This document shows, one piece after another, positions 7,497 to 15,316 of a stretch of DNA of 64,000 bases (position 1 is its first letter; the number at the start of each line of letters is the position of its first letter). The notes below the pieces were generated by a model. That model worked only from the letters and a program-made list of their open reading frames with translations. It was not told the origin of the DNA and searched no databases. The position numbers were made by a program, and so were the translations under genes. The stretch comes from Nitrospinae bacterium CG11_big_fil_rev_8_21_14_0_20_45_15 (GTDB taxonomy: Bacteria; Nitrospinota; Nitrospinia; Nitrospinales; VA-1), in contig PCWG01000042.1 in assembly GCA_002787235.1 (NCBI GenBank), forward strand, positions 1-64,000. The letters are read 5' to 3'.

Positions 7497-9455
7497 ATGA
7501 TTAAGGGCTTTAAACCAATGTCTAGTGCTACTCCTAATAATCAGCAACCCGTAAGTTCAAAATCTGCTTCTCGTAAGAAAGAAAAGAATTCTTCTAATAA
7601 AACATTGGGACCCGTCTCGGATTTGGAACGCCATCTGCCCGCTGAATGGTGGAAGGATTTGTTTAATTCTTTTTATCTCAAGACAGATGGCGATGTGGTT
7701 GAGAACAGTTTGAATACGGTTCGTGATGTTGATTTGATCATTGAGTCTACTGGAATCTCATCTGAAGATCATATTTTGGACTTGTGTTGTGGTCAAGGGA
7801 GGCATTCTATGGAATTGACGTCCCGTGGGTATCAAAATGTTACTGGCATTGATCGGTCTAGATATCTTGTCCGCCTGGCTCGAAAACGTGCCAAAAGCCG
7901 TGGTTTGAAAACGAGTTTCTCGCAAGGGGATGCGCGCAAATTTCGGATTCCAGATGATTCTAAGGATTGTGTACTGTTGATGGGTAATTCCTTTGGATAT
8001 TTTGAACGAGAAGAAGATGATACCAATGTGCTGGAGTCTGTCAAACGTGTCTTAAAATCAAAGGGAAAATTGGTTTTGGATATTGTGGATGGTGTATGGA
8101 TGTCTCAGAATTTTGAACCCCGGTCTTGGGAATGGATCGATCAGGTTCATTTTGTGAATAGGGAGCGATCACTTTCTACAGATGGAAAGCGTATCATTTC
8201 ACGTGAAGTCATTACCAATTCAGAAATAGGTGTTTTGGCAGATCAGTTTTATGCGGAACGGCTCTATTCTTTGGACGAAATCACTAGTTTACTCAATAAG
8301 TTAGGTTTTACGGATGTTAAGGTTTTCACCAAGCTGACTTCTGAATCCACCCGTAATCAGGACCTTGGTATGATGGCTCATAGGTTATTTATGACGGCTG
8401 TGAGCCCCGTAAAAAAGGTTACCAAACCAACGCCAAAGGTTAAAACCATTCAGGTTGCAGTGTTGATGGGTGATAGCAACCTCCCCGACACGGTCAAGAT
8501 GGGAGGTAAGTTCAATGAAGAGGATTTTGAAACCATCAAAATTCTGAAAAAAAATCTTGAAAGCCTCACTGACTATAAATTCCAATATTTGGAAGACCAT
8601 AAAACATTTTTCAATCGATTATCCACAAAAGCACCCGATTTGGTGTTCAATCTTTGTGACGAGGGTTTTAAGAATCAGGCGACGATGGAGTTGCACATCC
8701 CGGCCTATCTTGAGTTATTAAATATACCCTATACGGGTGCCGGACCGGGGTGTCTGTGGTTGTGCTATAACAAATCCAATGTCCGATCGATCGCGGCGAG
8801 TTTGGATGTGGATGTCCCGACTGAAACTTATTTTGATCCGGCAGATCAGGCCGCAAACCTGCCATCTTTATTTCCTGCACTCATCAAACCAAATTGTGGG
8901 GATAGTTCCATCGGTATCACTCAACATGCAGTGGTACACAATGCGATGGAATTGATGAGTTATCTCGATCATCTGCGTGAAATTCTGCCGGGGATTCCTT
9001 TGCTCATTCAGGAATTTTTGGAAGGGACTGAATACAGCGTTGGGCTCATTGGGAATGCTGATAAGTTTGAGGTTCTCCCCATTCTGGAAGTTGATTACAG
9101 TAAGCTCCCTCCAGAGTTGCCACAAGTACTTTCCTATGAATCAAAGTGGGATCCGGACTCTCCCTACTGGTCTGACATTCGATATAAGGAAGCGGTTTTG
9201 GATGATGAAACGCATCGAAAATTAATTCATTTTTCAAGCCGATTGTTTGAACGACTGGAGTGTCGGGATTATGCCAGGTTTGATTTTCGTACCGATGCGA
9301 CGGGGCGAGTTAAATTATTAGAAGTGAATCCAAATCCAGGTTGGTGCTGGGATGGTAAATTGAATCTTATGGCAGGATTTGCAGGCTATGATTACTCAGA
9401 TCTTTTGAAGATGATTTTGCAAGCAGCAAAGGAAAGAATCTGGGGGAATTATTGA
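7497..9455 (+). CDS. Fusion: SAM-dependent methyltransferase plus D-Ala-D-Ala-ligase-like ATP-grasp enzyme
   Basis: A 652-residue two-domain protein. Residues about 60-300 form a class I methyltransferase with the SAM loop DLCCGQGRH (from residue 95), an acidic TGIDRS strand and GNSFGYFE. Residues about 315-650 resemble D-Ala-D-Ala ligase: NIPYTGAG, IKPNCGDSSIGI (ATP loop), QEFLEGTEYSVGL, a YESKWD omega-loop-like block and LLEVNPNPGW (metal ligands). The N-terminal GGxSxE signature with the catalytic Glu of true Ddl is not visible, so the substrate is probably not plain D-Ala. ATG at 7497 lacks a clear ribosome site; ATG at 7518 has AAGG about 10 bases upstream and may be the start. An M32 peptidase follows 37 bases later. 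Domains are secure; the product is unknown. Confidence 0.8.
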   Translation: MIKGFKPMSSATPNNQQPVSSKSASRKKEKNSSNKTLGPVSDLERHLPAEWWKDLFNSFYLKTDGDVVENSLNTVRDVDLIIESTGISSEDHILDLCCGQGRHSMELTSRGYQNVTGIDRSRYLVRLARKRAKSRGLKTSFSQGDARKFRIPDDSKDCVLLMGNSFGYFEREEDDTNVLESVKRVLKSKGKLVLDIVDGVWMSQNFEPRSWEWIDQVHFVNRERSLSTDGKRIISREVITNSEIGVLADQFYAERLYSLDEITSLLNKLGFTDVKVFTKLTSESTRNQDLGMMAHRLFMTAVSPVKKVTKPTPKVKTIQVAVLMGDSNLPDTVKMGGKFNEEDFETIKILKKNLESLTDYKFQYLEDHKTFFNRLSTKAPDLVFNLCDEGFKNQATMELHIPAYLELLNIPYTGAGPGCLWLCYNKSNVRSIAASLDVDVPTETYFDPADQAANLPSLFPALIKPNCGDSSIGITQHAVVHNAMELMSYLDHLREILPGIPLLIQEFLEGTEYSVGLIGNADKFEVLPILEVDYSKLPPELPQVLSYESKWDPDSPYWSDIRYKEAVLDDETHRKLIHFSSRLFERLECRDYARFDFRTDATGRVKLLEVNPNPGWCWDGKLNLMAGFAGYDYSDLLKMILQAAKERIWGNY

Positions 9456-9492
9456 TCGTCAGGAATTTTAGCCTGAACGATTTTAACTCAAT

Positions 9493-11004
9493 ATGAGCTT
9501 AAGTCCTTATCAGCATCTTGAAAAACGTTTCAAACGTGTTCAGGTGCTACGTAGTATTACCCATTTGTTACGGTGGGATTCGGAAGTTTTAATGCCGTTG
9601 GGCAGTTCCCGTATACGTTCGGAACAGTTAGCTCTTTTGGATACAGAATGCAGTGCCATTCTTCTTTCAAAAAAAACTGCGGTGCTGTTGGATCGGGTTG
9701 AGTCATCGTCCTATTCTCTGGACGAATGGGAGGAAGCCAATGTAAGGGAAATGCGCCGACATTGGTTGTATGCCAAGGCTATCCCAAAATATTTGATGAA
9801 TTCTTTGCATCGGGCCACTACAAAAGCGGAAGTGGTTTGGAGGCGTGCTTGTGAAGAAAATAATTTCAAAATATTATCTCCACATCTTGAAAAAGTAGTT
9901 GATGTCGTCCGCGACAAAGCCCAATTTCTTGGGAATGCTTTTGGTTGTTCATCCTACGATGCCTTGCTTGACGAGCATGATCCGGGAAGAAAATCGGCTG
10001 AAATTGATCCAATTTTTCAGAAGCTGGATTTGCATCTCCCCCCGTTGATCGAAAAAATAATTGATAAACAGTCAGCAAACCTTCCTGTAAAAATTTCGGA
10101 AAAGATTCCAAAGTCAAAACAAAAAGACCTGGGAAGGTTTATCATGAAAAAAATTGGCTTCCCGTTCAACAAGGGACGGTTGGATGAAAGCCTGCATCCC
10201 TTCACAGAAGGTACTTCGGAAGATCTTCGTATCACTTCATTGTTCGCTGAATCCGATTTTCTGTCGGGTCTAATGGGAATTCTTCACGAAACCGGACATG
10301 CAATGTATGACTTTGGATTACCCCCTGACAGGTTTTTCCAGCCCGTGGGTCGTGATCGTGGCATGACGGTTCATGAATCTCAGGCACTTTTTCTGGAAAT
10401 GATGATCGGACGCACTCCTGAATTTATGAACTTCGCAGGTCCGATCGTATCTAGAATTTTTGGAGTTTCCGGACCGGCATGGCAACCTGAAAATTTATAT
10501 CGAATGGCAACACAGGTTCGCAAAAGTTTTAATCGAATGAATGCAGACGAAGTCACCTATCCCATGCATATCCTGGTCAGGTATGAGTTGGAAAAGGATA
10601 TTTTTTCAGGTTCCCTTCGCGTTAAGGATTTGCCTGACGCCTGGAATGAAAAATTCCATAAACGTATGGGGATATTCCCCGAGAATGTTAATCAAGGCTG
10701 TTTGCAGGATTCGCACTGGCCACAAGGTTATTTCGGTTATTTTTCAACGTATGCCTTGGGGGCTATCATGGCAGCTCAGTTGCATAGAGCATTGAAAGTG
10801 GAAATACCCGGCTTTATGCAGGAAATTCAGCAAGGTGATTTTTCGAATTTGTTTGACTGGCTCGGAAAGAAAATCTTTCAGCACGGTGCAAAATTATCCA
10901 GCCAGGAACTTTTACGCCAAGCCACGGGCGATAGTTTAAATTCGGATTTTTATTTGGACTATTTGAAGGAAAAATACTTTGTTGATACGGACATTCATTC
11001 GTGA
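9493..11004 (+). CDS. M32-family metallocarboxypeptidase (carboxypeptidase Taq type)
   Basis: A zinc carboxypeptidase of 503 residues, the normal family length. The zinc motif HETGH occurs in GILHETGHAMYDFG, and the third-ligand region HESQALFLEMMIGRT follows. The blocks NADEVTYPMHILVRYELE and STYALGAIMAAQL are typical of M32. There is no signal peptide, so it should be cytoplasmic. It starts at ATG 9493, close behind the methyltransferase/ligase fusion, and is probably cotranscribed with it. This hints that it trims or recycles a small peptide related to the ligase product, which is an inference only. Confidence 0.93.
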   Translation: MSLSPYQHLEKRFKRVQVLRSITHLLRWDSEVLMPLGSSRIRSEQLALLDTECSAILLSKKTAVLLDRVESSSYSLDEWEEANVREMRRHWLYAKAIPKYLMNSLHRATTKAEVVWRRACEENNFKILSPHLEKVVDVVRDKAQFLGNAFGCSSYDALLDEHDPGRKSAEIDPIFQKLDLHLPPLIEKIIDKQSANLPVKISEKIPKSKQKDLGRFIMKKIGFPFNKGRLDESLHPFTEGTSEDLRITSLFAESDFLSGLMGILHETGHAMYDFGLPPDRFFQPVGRDRGMTVHESQALFLEMMIGRTPEFMNFAGPIVSRIFGVSGPAWQPENLYRMATQVRKSFNRMNADEVTYPMHILVRYELEKDIFSGSLRVKDLPDAWNEKFHKRMGIFPENVNQGCLQDSHWPQGYFGYFSTYALGAIMAAQLHRALKVEIPGFMQEIQQGDFSNLFDWLGKKIFQHGAKLSSQELLRQATGDSLNSDFYLDYLKEKYFVDTDIHS

Positions 11005-11071
11005 GATGGGAGATTTTTTTGTTTAAGAGCTTGTAAAGATAATGAAAATGTTTTTCTTTCGTCCAATACAA

Positions 11072-12106
11072 CTAAAACCTGTACGCTAGACTTGCGGCTC
11101 CAAAAAGCTCTTGAAGCTTTTGTGTTTCAAATTCTTTGGAACGAAGGGTCAGTGTGTAGCTCAGATTTACTCGACCGTGTATGATACCTATTCCTAAGTT
11201 TGTATCTCCCACTATTGGTAATTTATCGACGTTGTGGCTACCTTCAAAGGTGTTGCCATCGAGAAAAATATTGCGTCCTATCAAACGTCCTTCAAATCCA
11301 CCAAATAAGTACCAGCCCCATCCTTTAGTTACTTCAAAAAAGCCCGTCCCCGGTAGTGCAGGTCTTACTCTAATAGGTGCGTCGCTCAATCTGGCTTTGT
11401 TTGAACTGATCCGAAAGGACAATCCAGAATTCGCATAGGTATAAATATTTCCCAGACTGATTCCAAAATGAGGGGCAATTTTAAGCGTTAGTAGCGACGT
11501 TTCATAAAGGAAAGCTCTTGGCCAACGGCGTTGCCATGACAATATAACTCCCAATTCATTTTCAAGCTGGTTGGACCAGCCATTGGGTGTTGGGCTATTG
11601 GTAACACTCTTGTGTACAAATTTTTGTATTGGTTCTCCCAAAGCCATCGGTCCGATAAAGCCGATTGTTGCTTCCAATTCGTCAACATGATTATCGGTCA
11701 GAGTGGCCATTCCTATAGAACCATATAAAAAAGCCGCCCATGGTCTGTCGTTTGGGTCCTGAACAGGACTGCTTATATCATTGGGAGTATAAAGATTCTG
11801 CCCAATGGAGTAATAGATGCTTGATGTGCTATTAATACTAAAGGTTGGAACGTAATCAGCTATTTTATGGGCGATACTTGGGAATTCGGCATTGATGTCA
11901 AAGTAAGTGAGTCGGACGCCATTGGTATAGTTATTGTCAGTACCGCCCCCGATAGAATCATTTTCAAAGGCAAATGTAATAAAGTTTGTATGTGAGCTAT
12001 CTTCAATTTTCTTTGATACATCTTTTTCTAATGACTCGGTTTCTCCTTGCGCATATGAAGTGGTGGCGCAGGACAAAAAAAATATTAGAATTATCAGACA
12101 TTTCAT
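11072..12106 (-). CDS. LpxR-like outer-membrane lipid A deacylase family protein (DUF2219)
   Basis: A beta-barrel outer-membrane protein of about 344 residues. FAFENDSIGG, a TNGVRLTYFD block, DRPWAAFLYG, ELEATIGFIGPMALGE and the PTPNGWSNQLENELG block match the LpxR family, which removes 3'-acyl chains from lipid A. The Asn-Asp pair in FENDS corresponds to catalytic or calcium-site residues of Salmonella LpxR. A signal peptide (MKCLIILIFFLSCATTSYA) fixes the start at 12106 rather than an upstream ATG at 12142. The C-terminal residue is Phe, as in many barrels. It stands alone on the minus strand. Lipid A activity is inferred from the family. Confidence 0.85.
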   Translation of the reverse strand: MKCLIILIFFLSCATTSYAQGETESLEKDVSKKIEDSSHTNFITFAFENDSIGGGTDNNYTNGVRLTYFDINAEFPSIAHKIADYVPTFSINSTSSIYYSIGQNLYTPNDISSPVQDPNDRPWAAFLYGSIGMATLTDNHVDELEATIGFIGPMALGEPIQKFVHKSVTNSPTPNGWSNQLENELGVILSWQRRWPRAFLYETSLLTLKIAPHFGISLGNIYTYANSGLSFRISSNKARLSDAPIRVRPALPGTGFFEVTKGWGWYLFGGFEGRLIGRNIFLDGNTFEGSHNVDKLPIVGDTNLGIGIIHGRVNLSYTLTLRSKEFETQKLQELFGAASLAYRF

Positions 12107-12274
12107 ACTGTTTCTTTGAAGCCTAGAGTGGAGAAAAACCATTAAGAGTCATTTGAACTTTTTAAATAGTGATTATCCTTATTACCTGCTAATCAGCAAG
12201 GGCATTTGTCCTCTATAATAATTTTGATTACAATTGTATAGCAATTTGATTTTTTTTTGGGGTATTTGGGCAAA

Positions 12275-12304
12275 AAAAAACCTCCCAATAAATGGGAGGT
12301 TTTT
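12275..12304 (-). terminator. Terminator downstream of the redoxin-like gene
   Basis: ACCTCCCA (12280-12287) pairs with TGGGAGGT (12293-12300). It is flanked by A-runs on the left and T-runs on the right, so it can act in both directions. On the minus strand it lies 20 bases after the redoxin-like stop. Confidence 0.85.
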
Positions 12305-12323
12305 CGTCTTAGAGCTTGAAAAA

Positions 12324-12797
12324 TTATGAGAAGGCTTTTTTCGCCACATCCAGCAAGGAATTCAAAGGTCGGCATGCCAAGAGCTCTGCATCTTCTCGTG
12401 CTACTTGCTCACCGTCTGCGTTGACAGCAATAGCGGAGCGTGTCAGATATCGGCTACGCACACCGTCGAGAACCAAATTGTTGGCTTTTCCAAATTCCAT
12501 GTCTACGTCTTGAAGTAAATTGGGCATCCCATGTCCCGCATTGGTCAGGATATCGGTTCCGACAATGACGACCACTTCATCAGCCCCAGCGGCTTTGAAT
12601 TGTTCGGTATTTTCTTTTACAAGATCCAACTCCTTGTTGCAAAAACCACCAGCTCCAGGAAGGGTGATGATCAGTCGGTTGCCTTTAATATCATTTACGG
12701 ACAGGTTTTGTTCGATCGGTACAGTAGCTGCTTTATCTACGCTCCAGTCCGGGTTGAGTTTGATTAATTTTGCATCGCTTCCAGAGAGTTTTGCCAT
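12324..12797 (-). CDS. Redoxin/peroxiredoxin-like protein
   Basis: About 157 residues. LIITLPGAGGFCNKELDLVKEN followed by ADEVVVIVGTD resembles the peroxiredoxin-5/redoxin core, where a PGAFTPTC motif precedes a helix and then a strand. Here the loop is one residue shorter and lacks the Thr that normally lies three before the peroxidatic Cys. Peroxidase activity is therefore doubtful, and a thiol-binding or sensory role is possible. ATG at 12797 has an AAAGGAAG box; the longer frame up to 12905 has no support. The terminator downstream shows that it is a single-gene unit. Confidence 0.6.
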   Translation of the reverse strand: MAKLSGSDAKLIKLNPDWSVDKAATVPIEQNLSVNDIKGNRLIITLPGAGGFCNKELDLVKENTEQFKAAGADEVVVIVGTDILTNAGHGMPNLLQDVDMEFGKANNLVLDGVRSRYLTRSAIAVNADGEQVAREDAELLACRPLNSLLDVAKKAFS

Positions 12798-13003
12798 ATC
12801 ATTCTTCCTTTCGTTAAGAAAATATACAACCAGGGTAACTTGTACTTCATAAGATGGAGGAAATTTCAAAAAGATGCAAATCTTATGTATTTTAGATGTC
12901 GCCAAAATGCCAAATAAATCATATTTTCAGATAAATTTCACGCCTTTTGGATTGAGGTTTTGTTATCCTGAATGCAACGATAAATTTTTTTCGAGGTCTC
13001 AGA

Positions 13004-14602
13004 ATGAAACCGTCATTACATATTTTTACTTCTCTGCTTTTACTTCTGATTCTAACGGAGGTGCCCCTTCTTGCAGAAGAAGAGAAGCCTAGGATTAGAA
13101 AATATTATGAATATTCGGGCAATTACCGTGACCAGACAAATGTCTTAAAAGAAGCATTCCAAAAGAAATTTGGTTATGAGTTGATTGATGGCGATAAGGA
13201 ATGGACGCCCAACGAGATCAATGAGATGGAGAGAACACTCGATGGACTTCCCGCAGATTTCTTTAATTTGAAAGGATTTGAGGGTTTTTTGAGGATGGCA
13301 CAAATCGACCTTGGCCCAGAGGCTAAAGGGGGAGATGATGTTCCTGCAGGTACTTTCCCAACCTTCAGTACGGTTCACAATGTACAGACGGGAAACTATG
13401 TATTGCGTGTGGGTGATGGGCCATTGCGGATTGAAATTTACAATCCCCTGTTTTACGAAGAGAAGGAACTGTTGTCTCAAATTGTGCAACATGAAATGGG
13501 CCATGTGTTCGATATGACTCATGGCTTTGTGTCAATGACGGATGAATGGATTGCACTTTCAAATTTTAAAATTTTGAACTTGCCGCCTTTGGATGCCAAA
13601 CCCGATGCGAGTTTTATTTTTACCCTCGTGGATGATCCCGATCGGGCGAATTATGCTCCGGTTTCTACGCGCCAATTGCCGACTTACTCAAGGGCAAGTA
13701 TTCAGGAAGATTTTGCCAATTCAGTTTCTGCTTATATCAATTATCCCTATTTCCGTATTACAAATCCTGAAAGATATCGTTATTTAAAAGATCATATTTT
13801 TAAGGGTAAAGAATATTTTGAAACCGAAGGCAATGGTGAAAATACATTGGAAACTCTTGTGCTTCGAGATTTCAAAAAAGCACTTGATTCGTTGAATTGG
13901 AAATCAGTGAAAGACATTGCGATAGAAATAAATCGTTCACATTTCCCGGCACTGGATAAAAAGCTAACCGATCTTTTGAAAGAAAAAATGGAGGGCTTGA
14001 ATCCAGGTCCCGATGATATGTTCATCGCTAAAGCCAGTTGTTATTTGAAAGATCCTTCTGCGTTGCTTATTCGACAATCATTGGCTAGGCAAAATCGGAT
14101 CACATCAGATGATTTATTCAGGGAAGCTCGTTGTGTTCAGATAGGGCGGGATAATTTTGAAAAAAACATGGCCAAATGGCCACCTATGGGTTTGTATTAT
14201 TACAAGGACGAAGCTAAAAAAGATATTTTGCAGTTCATGGATTCCGCAATACAGGTTGCAGACTCACGAAATTTTTCAACCTCTTACTTTTGGAAATTGT
14301 ACAAGGAAGGTGCAAAAGAACCTTTTGCAAAAGGCAGTATGGGGGTCATGGATGCCAATGCCGGATCATTGCAGATTGATTTAAGGGCAACCGCTTTGAG
14401 CGAATTTTCCTGGCCGGCAGAAGGTAATGTGATTCTGGAGTTGAATGCAAAAAGAATTCATCGGAAAAATATGAATGCTCTGGATTCGGACCCTGCGAAA
14501 ATCAGGTTCAAACCTTTAGATTGGTTCACATATACAGGGCCGAAAAATCCTGGTATTTTTGTTCGTTTCCCATTGGCCTTGTCTTATCTCGATCGGCCTT
14601 GA
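13004..14602 (+). CDS. Secreted putative zinc metalloprotease (HEMGH motif), function unknown
   Basis: 532 residues. The N-terminus is a Sec signal peptide (hydrophobic LLLLLILTEVPLLA, then EEEKP). QIVQHEMGHVFDMTHGF near residue 165 contains HExxH, the zinc-protease signature, within an N-terminal domain of about 300 residues. The remainder is Lys-rich and not recognised. The start ATG at 13004 is preceded only by a weak GAGG. No partner gene is evident. The enzyme class is inferred from one motif; the protein could also be a non-catalytic zinc protein. Confidence 0.6.
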   Translation: MKPSLHIFTSLLLLLILTEVPLLAEEEKPRIRKYYEYSGNYRDQTNVLKEAFQKKFGYELIDGDKEWTPNEINEMERTLDGLPADFFNLKGFEGFLRMAQIDLGPEAKGGDDVPAGTFPTFSTVHNVQTGNYVLRVGDGPLRIEIYNPLFYEEKELLSQIVQHEMGHVFDMTHGFVSMTDEWIALSNFKILNLPPLDAKPDASFIFTLVDDPDRANYAPVSTRQLPTYSRASIQEDFANSVSAYINYPYFRITNPERYRYLKDHIFKGKEYFETEGNGENTLETLVLRDFKKALDSLNWKSVKDIAIEINRSHFPALDKKLTDLLKEKMEGLNPGPDDMFIAKASCYLKDPSALLIRQSLARQNRITSDDLFREARCVQIGRDNFEKNMAKWPPMGLYYYKDEAKKDILQFMDSAIQVADSRNFSTSYFWKLYKEGAKEPFAKGSMGVMDANAGSLQIDLRATALSEFSWPAEGNVILELNAKRIHRKNMNALDSDPAKIRFKPLDWFTYTGPKNPGIFVRFPLALSYLDRP

Positions 14603-14618
14603 TTGGAAGGTGTATGAA

Positions 14619-15041
14619 TCATTTCAAGGGGCGGACCATACGAACGGCCATATTCATATTTGCGTATTTTGAGGGCCAGACTTTTTGTCCGTCTTCGTAT
14701 TGAACGATCAATGCCGCAGAACCTTTGTCATCCATACACCATGTCGTTCCACCGCTTCCCGGTTCAAAGATCGGGCTCAAGTAAATTGAATCACCGTATT
14801 TATCAGTATTTGTTTCTTTGAGATCGAACAAGCCCCAAGCTTCGCTTTCTGTTGGGTAACGCCAGTTGTCGAAACCTGCAAACCTTTCCAGATTTGAAAT
14901 CTCAACGTAATCCTGACATTTGAACCAGTTCATCCATTTCTTTGTATCCTGAAATGAATCCGTCTTCTTCCACATGACATTGGACTTCAGATCAGTAATT
15001 GTTCCGTTGCCGTTATCGATCAAATATTTTTCTTCTGACAT
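14619..15041 (-). CDS. DUF1566-type (Lcl C-terminal domain) protein
   Basis: 140 residues. The opening YLIDNGNGTITDLKSNVMWKK, then FAGFDNWRYPTESEAW and the final MAVRMVRP, are the signature of DUF1566 domains. These small domains are related to lectin/FGE-like folds and occur in secreted or surface proteins. No signal peptide is visible in this copy. Its function is unknown. It lies downstream of the NtrY-type kinase and a small hypothetical gene on the same strand and converges with the HEMGH gene. Confidence 0.75.
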   Translation of the reverse strand: MSEEKYLIDNGNGTITDLKSNVMWKKTDSFQDTKKWMNWFKCQDYVEISNLERFAGFDNWRYPTESEAWGLFDLKETNTDKYGDSIYLSPIFEPGSGGTTWCMDDKGSAALIVQYEDGQKVWPSKYANMNMAVRMVRPLK

Positions 15042-15065
15042 TGTATTCTCTTCTCTGAATGTGAG

Positions 15066-15293
15066 TTACCAACCTTGACCCTTTAGGCCATAAGCCCGAC
15101 TTCCTTTTGAACCAGATTTTAAATAGTCTTCCAGACTTTCGGGAGTGGGTGGGTCGGTATTTATAGATTCGGCAAGACTTTGTTCGATGCAATGATGAAC
15201 AAATTTCTCAATGTCTTCTTGATTGCCGTTAAATTTCTGTATCAGGTCGGCCGTAATTTTTTGATTTAATTTTATACTCAATTCATTAGCCAT
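15066..15293 (-). CDS. Small hypothetical protein
   Basis: 75 residues, hydrophilic and without recognised motifs. It has a central acidic helix-like stretch (NQEDIEKFVHHCIEQSL) and a Gly-rich end. It starts with ATG but has no clear ribosome site, and sits between the NtrY-type kinase and the DUF1566 gene on the same strand with short gaps. Gene status is moderately likely from composition and spacing. Confidence 0.45.
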   Translation of the reverse strand: MANELSIKLNQKITADLIQKFNGNQEDIEKFVHHCIEQSLAESINTDPPTPESLEDYLKSGSKGSRAYGLKGQGW

Positions 15294-15316
15294 AGTTTTT
15301 TAAACACTTAATTATG

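Noticed and set aside
7341-7547. A 68-residue minus-strand frame
   Set aside because: Low-complexity Lys/Ser/Asn protein in an AT-rich gap, no ribosome site, and it overlaps the start of the fusion gene.
11072-12142. Longer start for the LpxR-like gene at 12142
   Set aside because: The signal peptide starts at 12106; the 12 extra residues would precede it.
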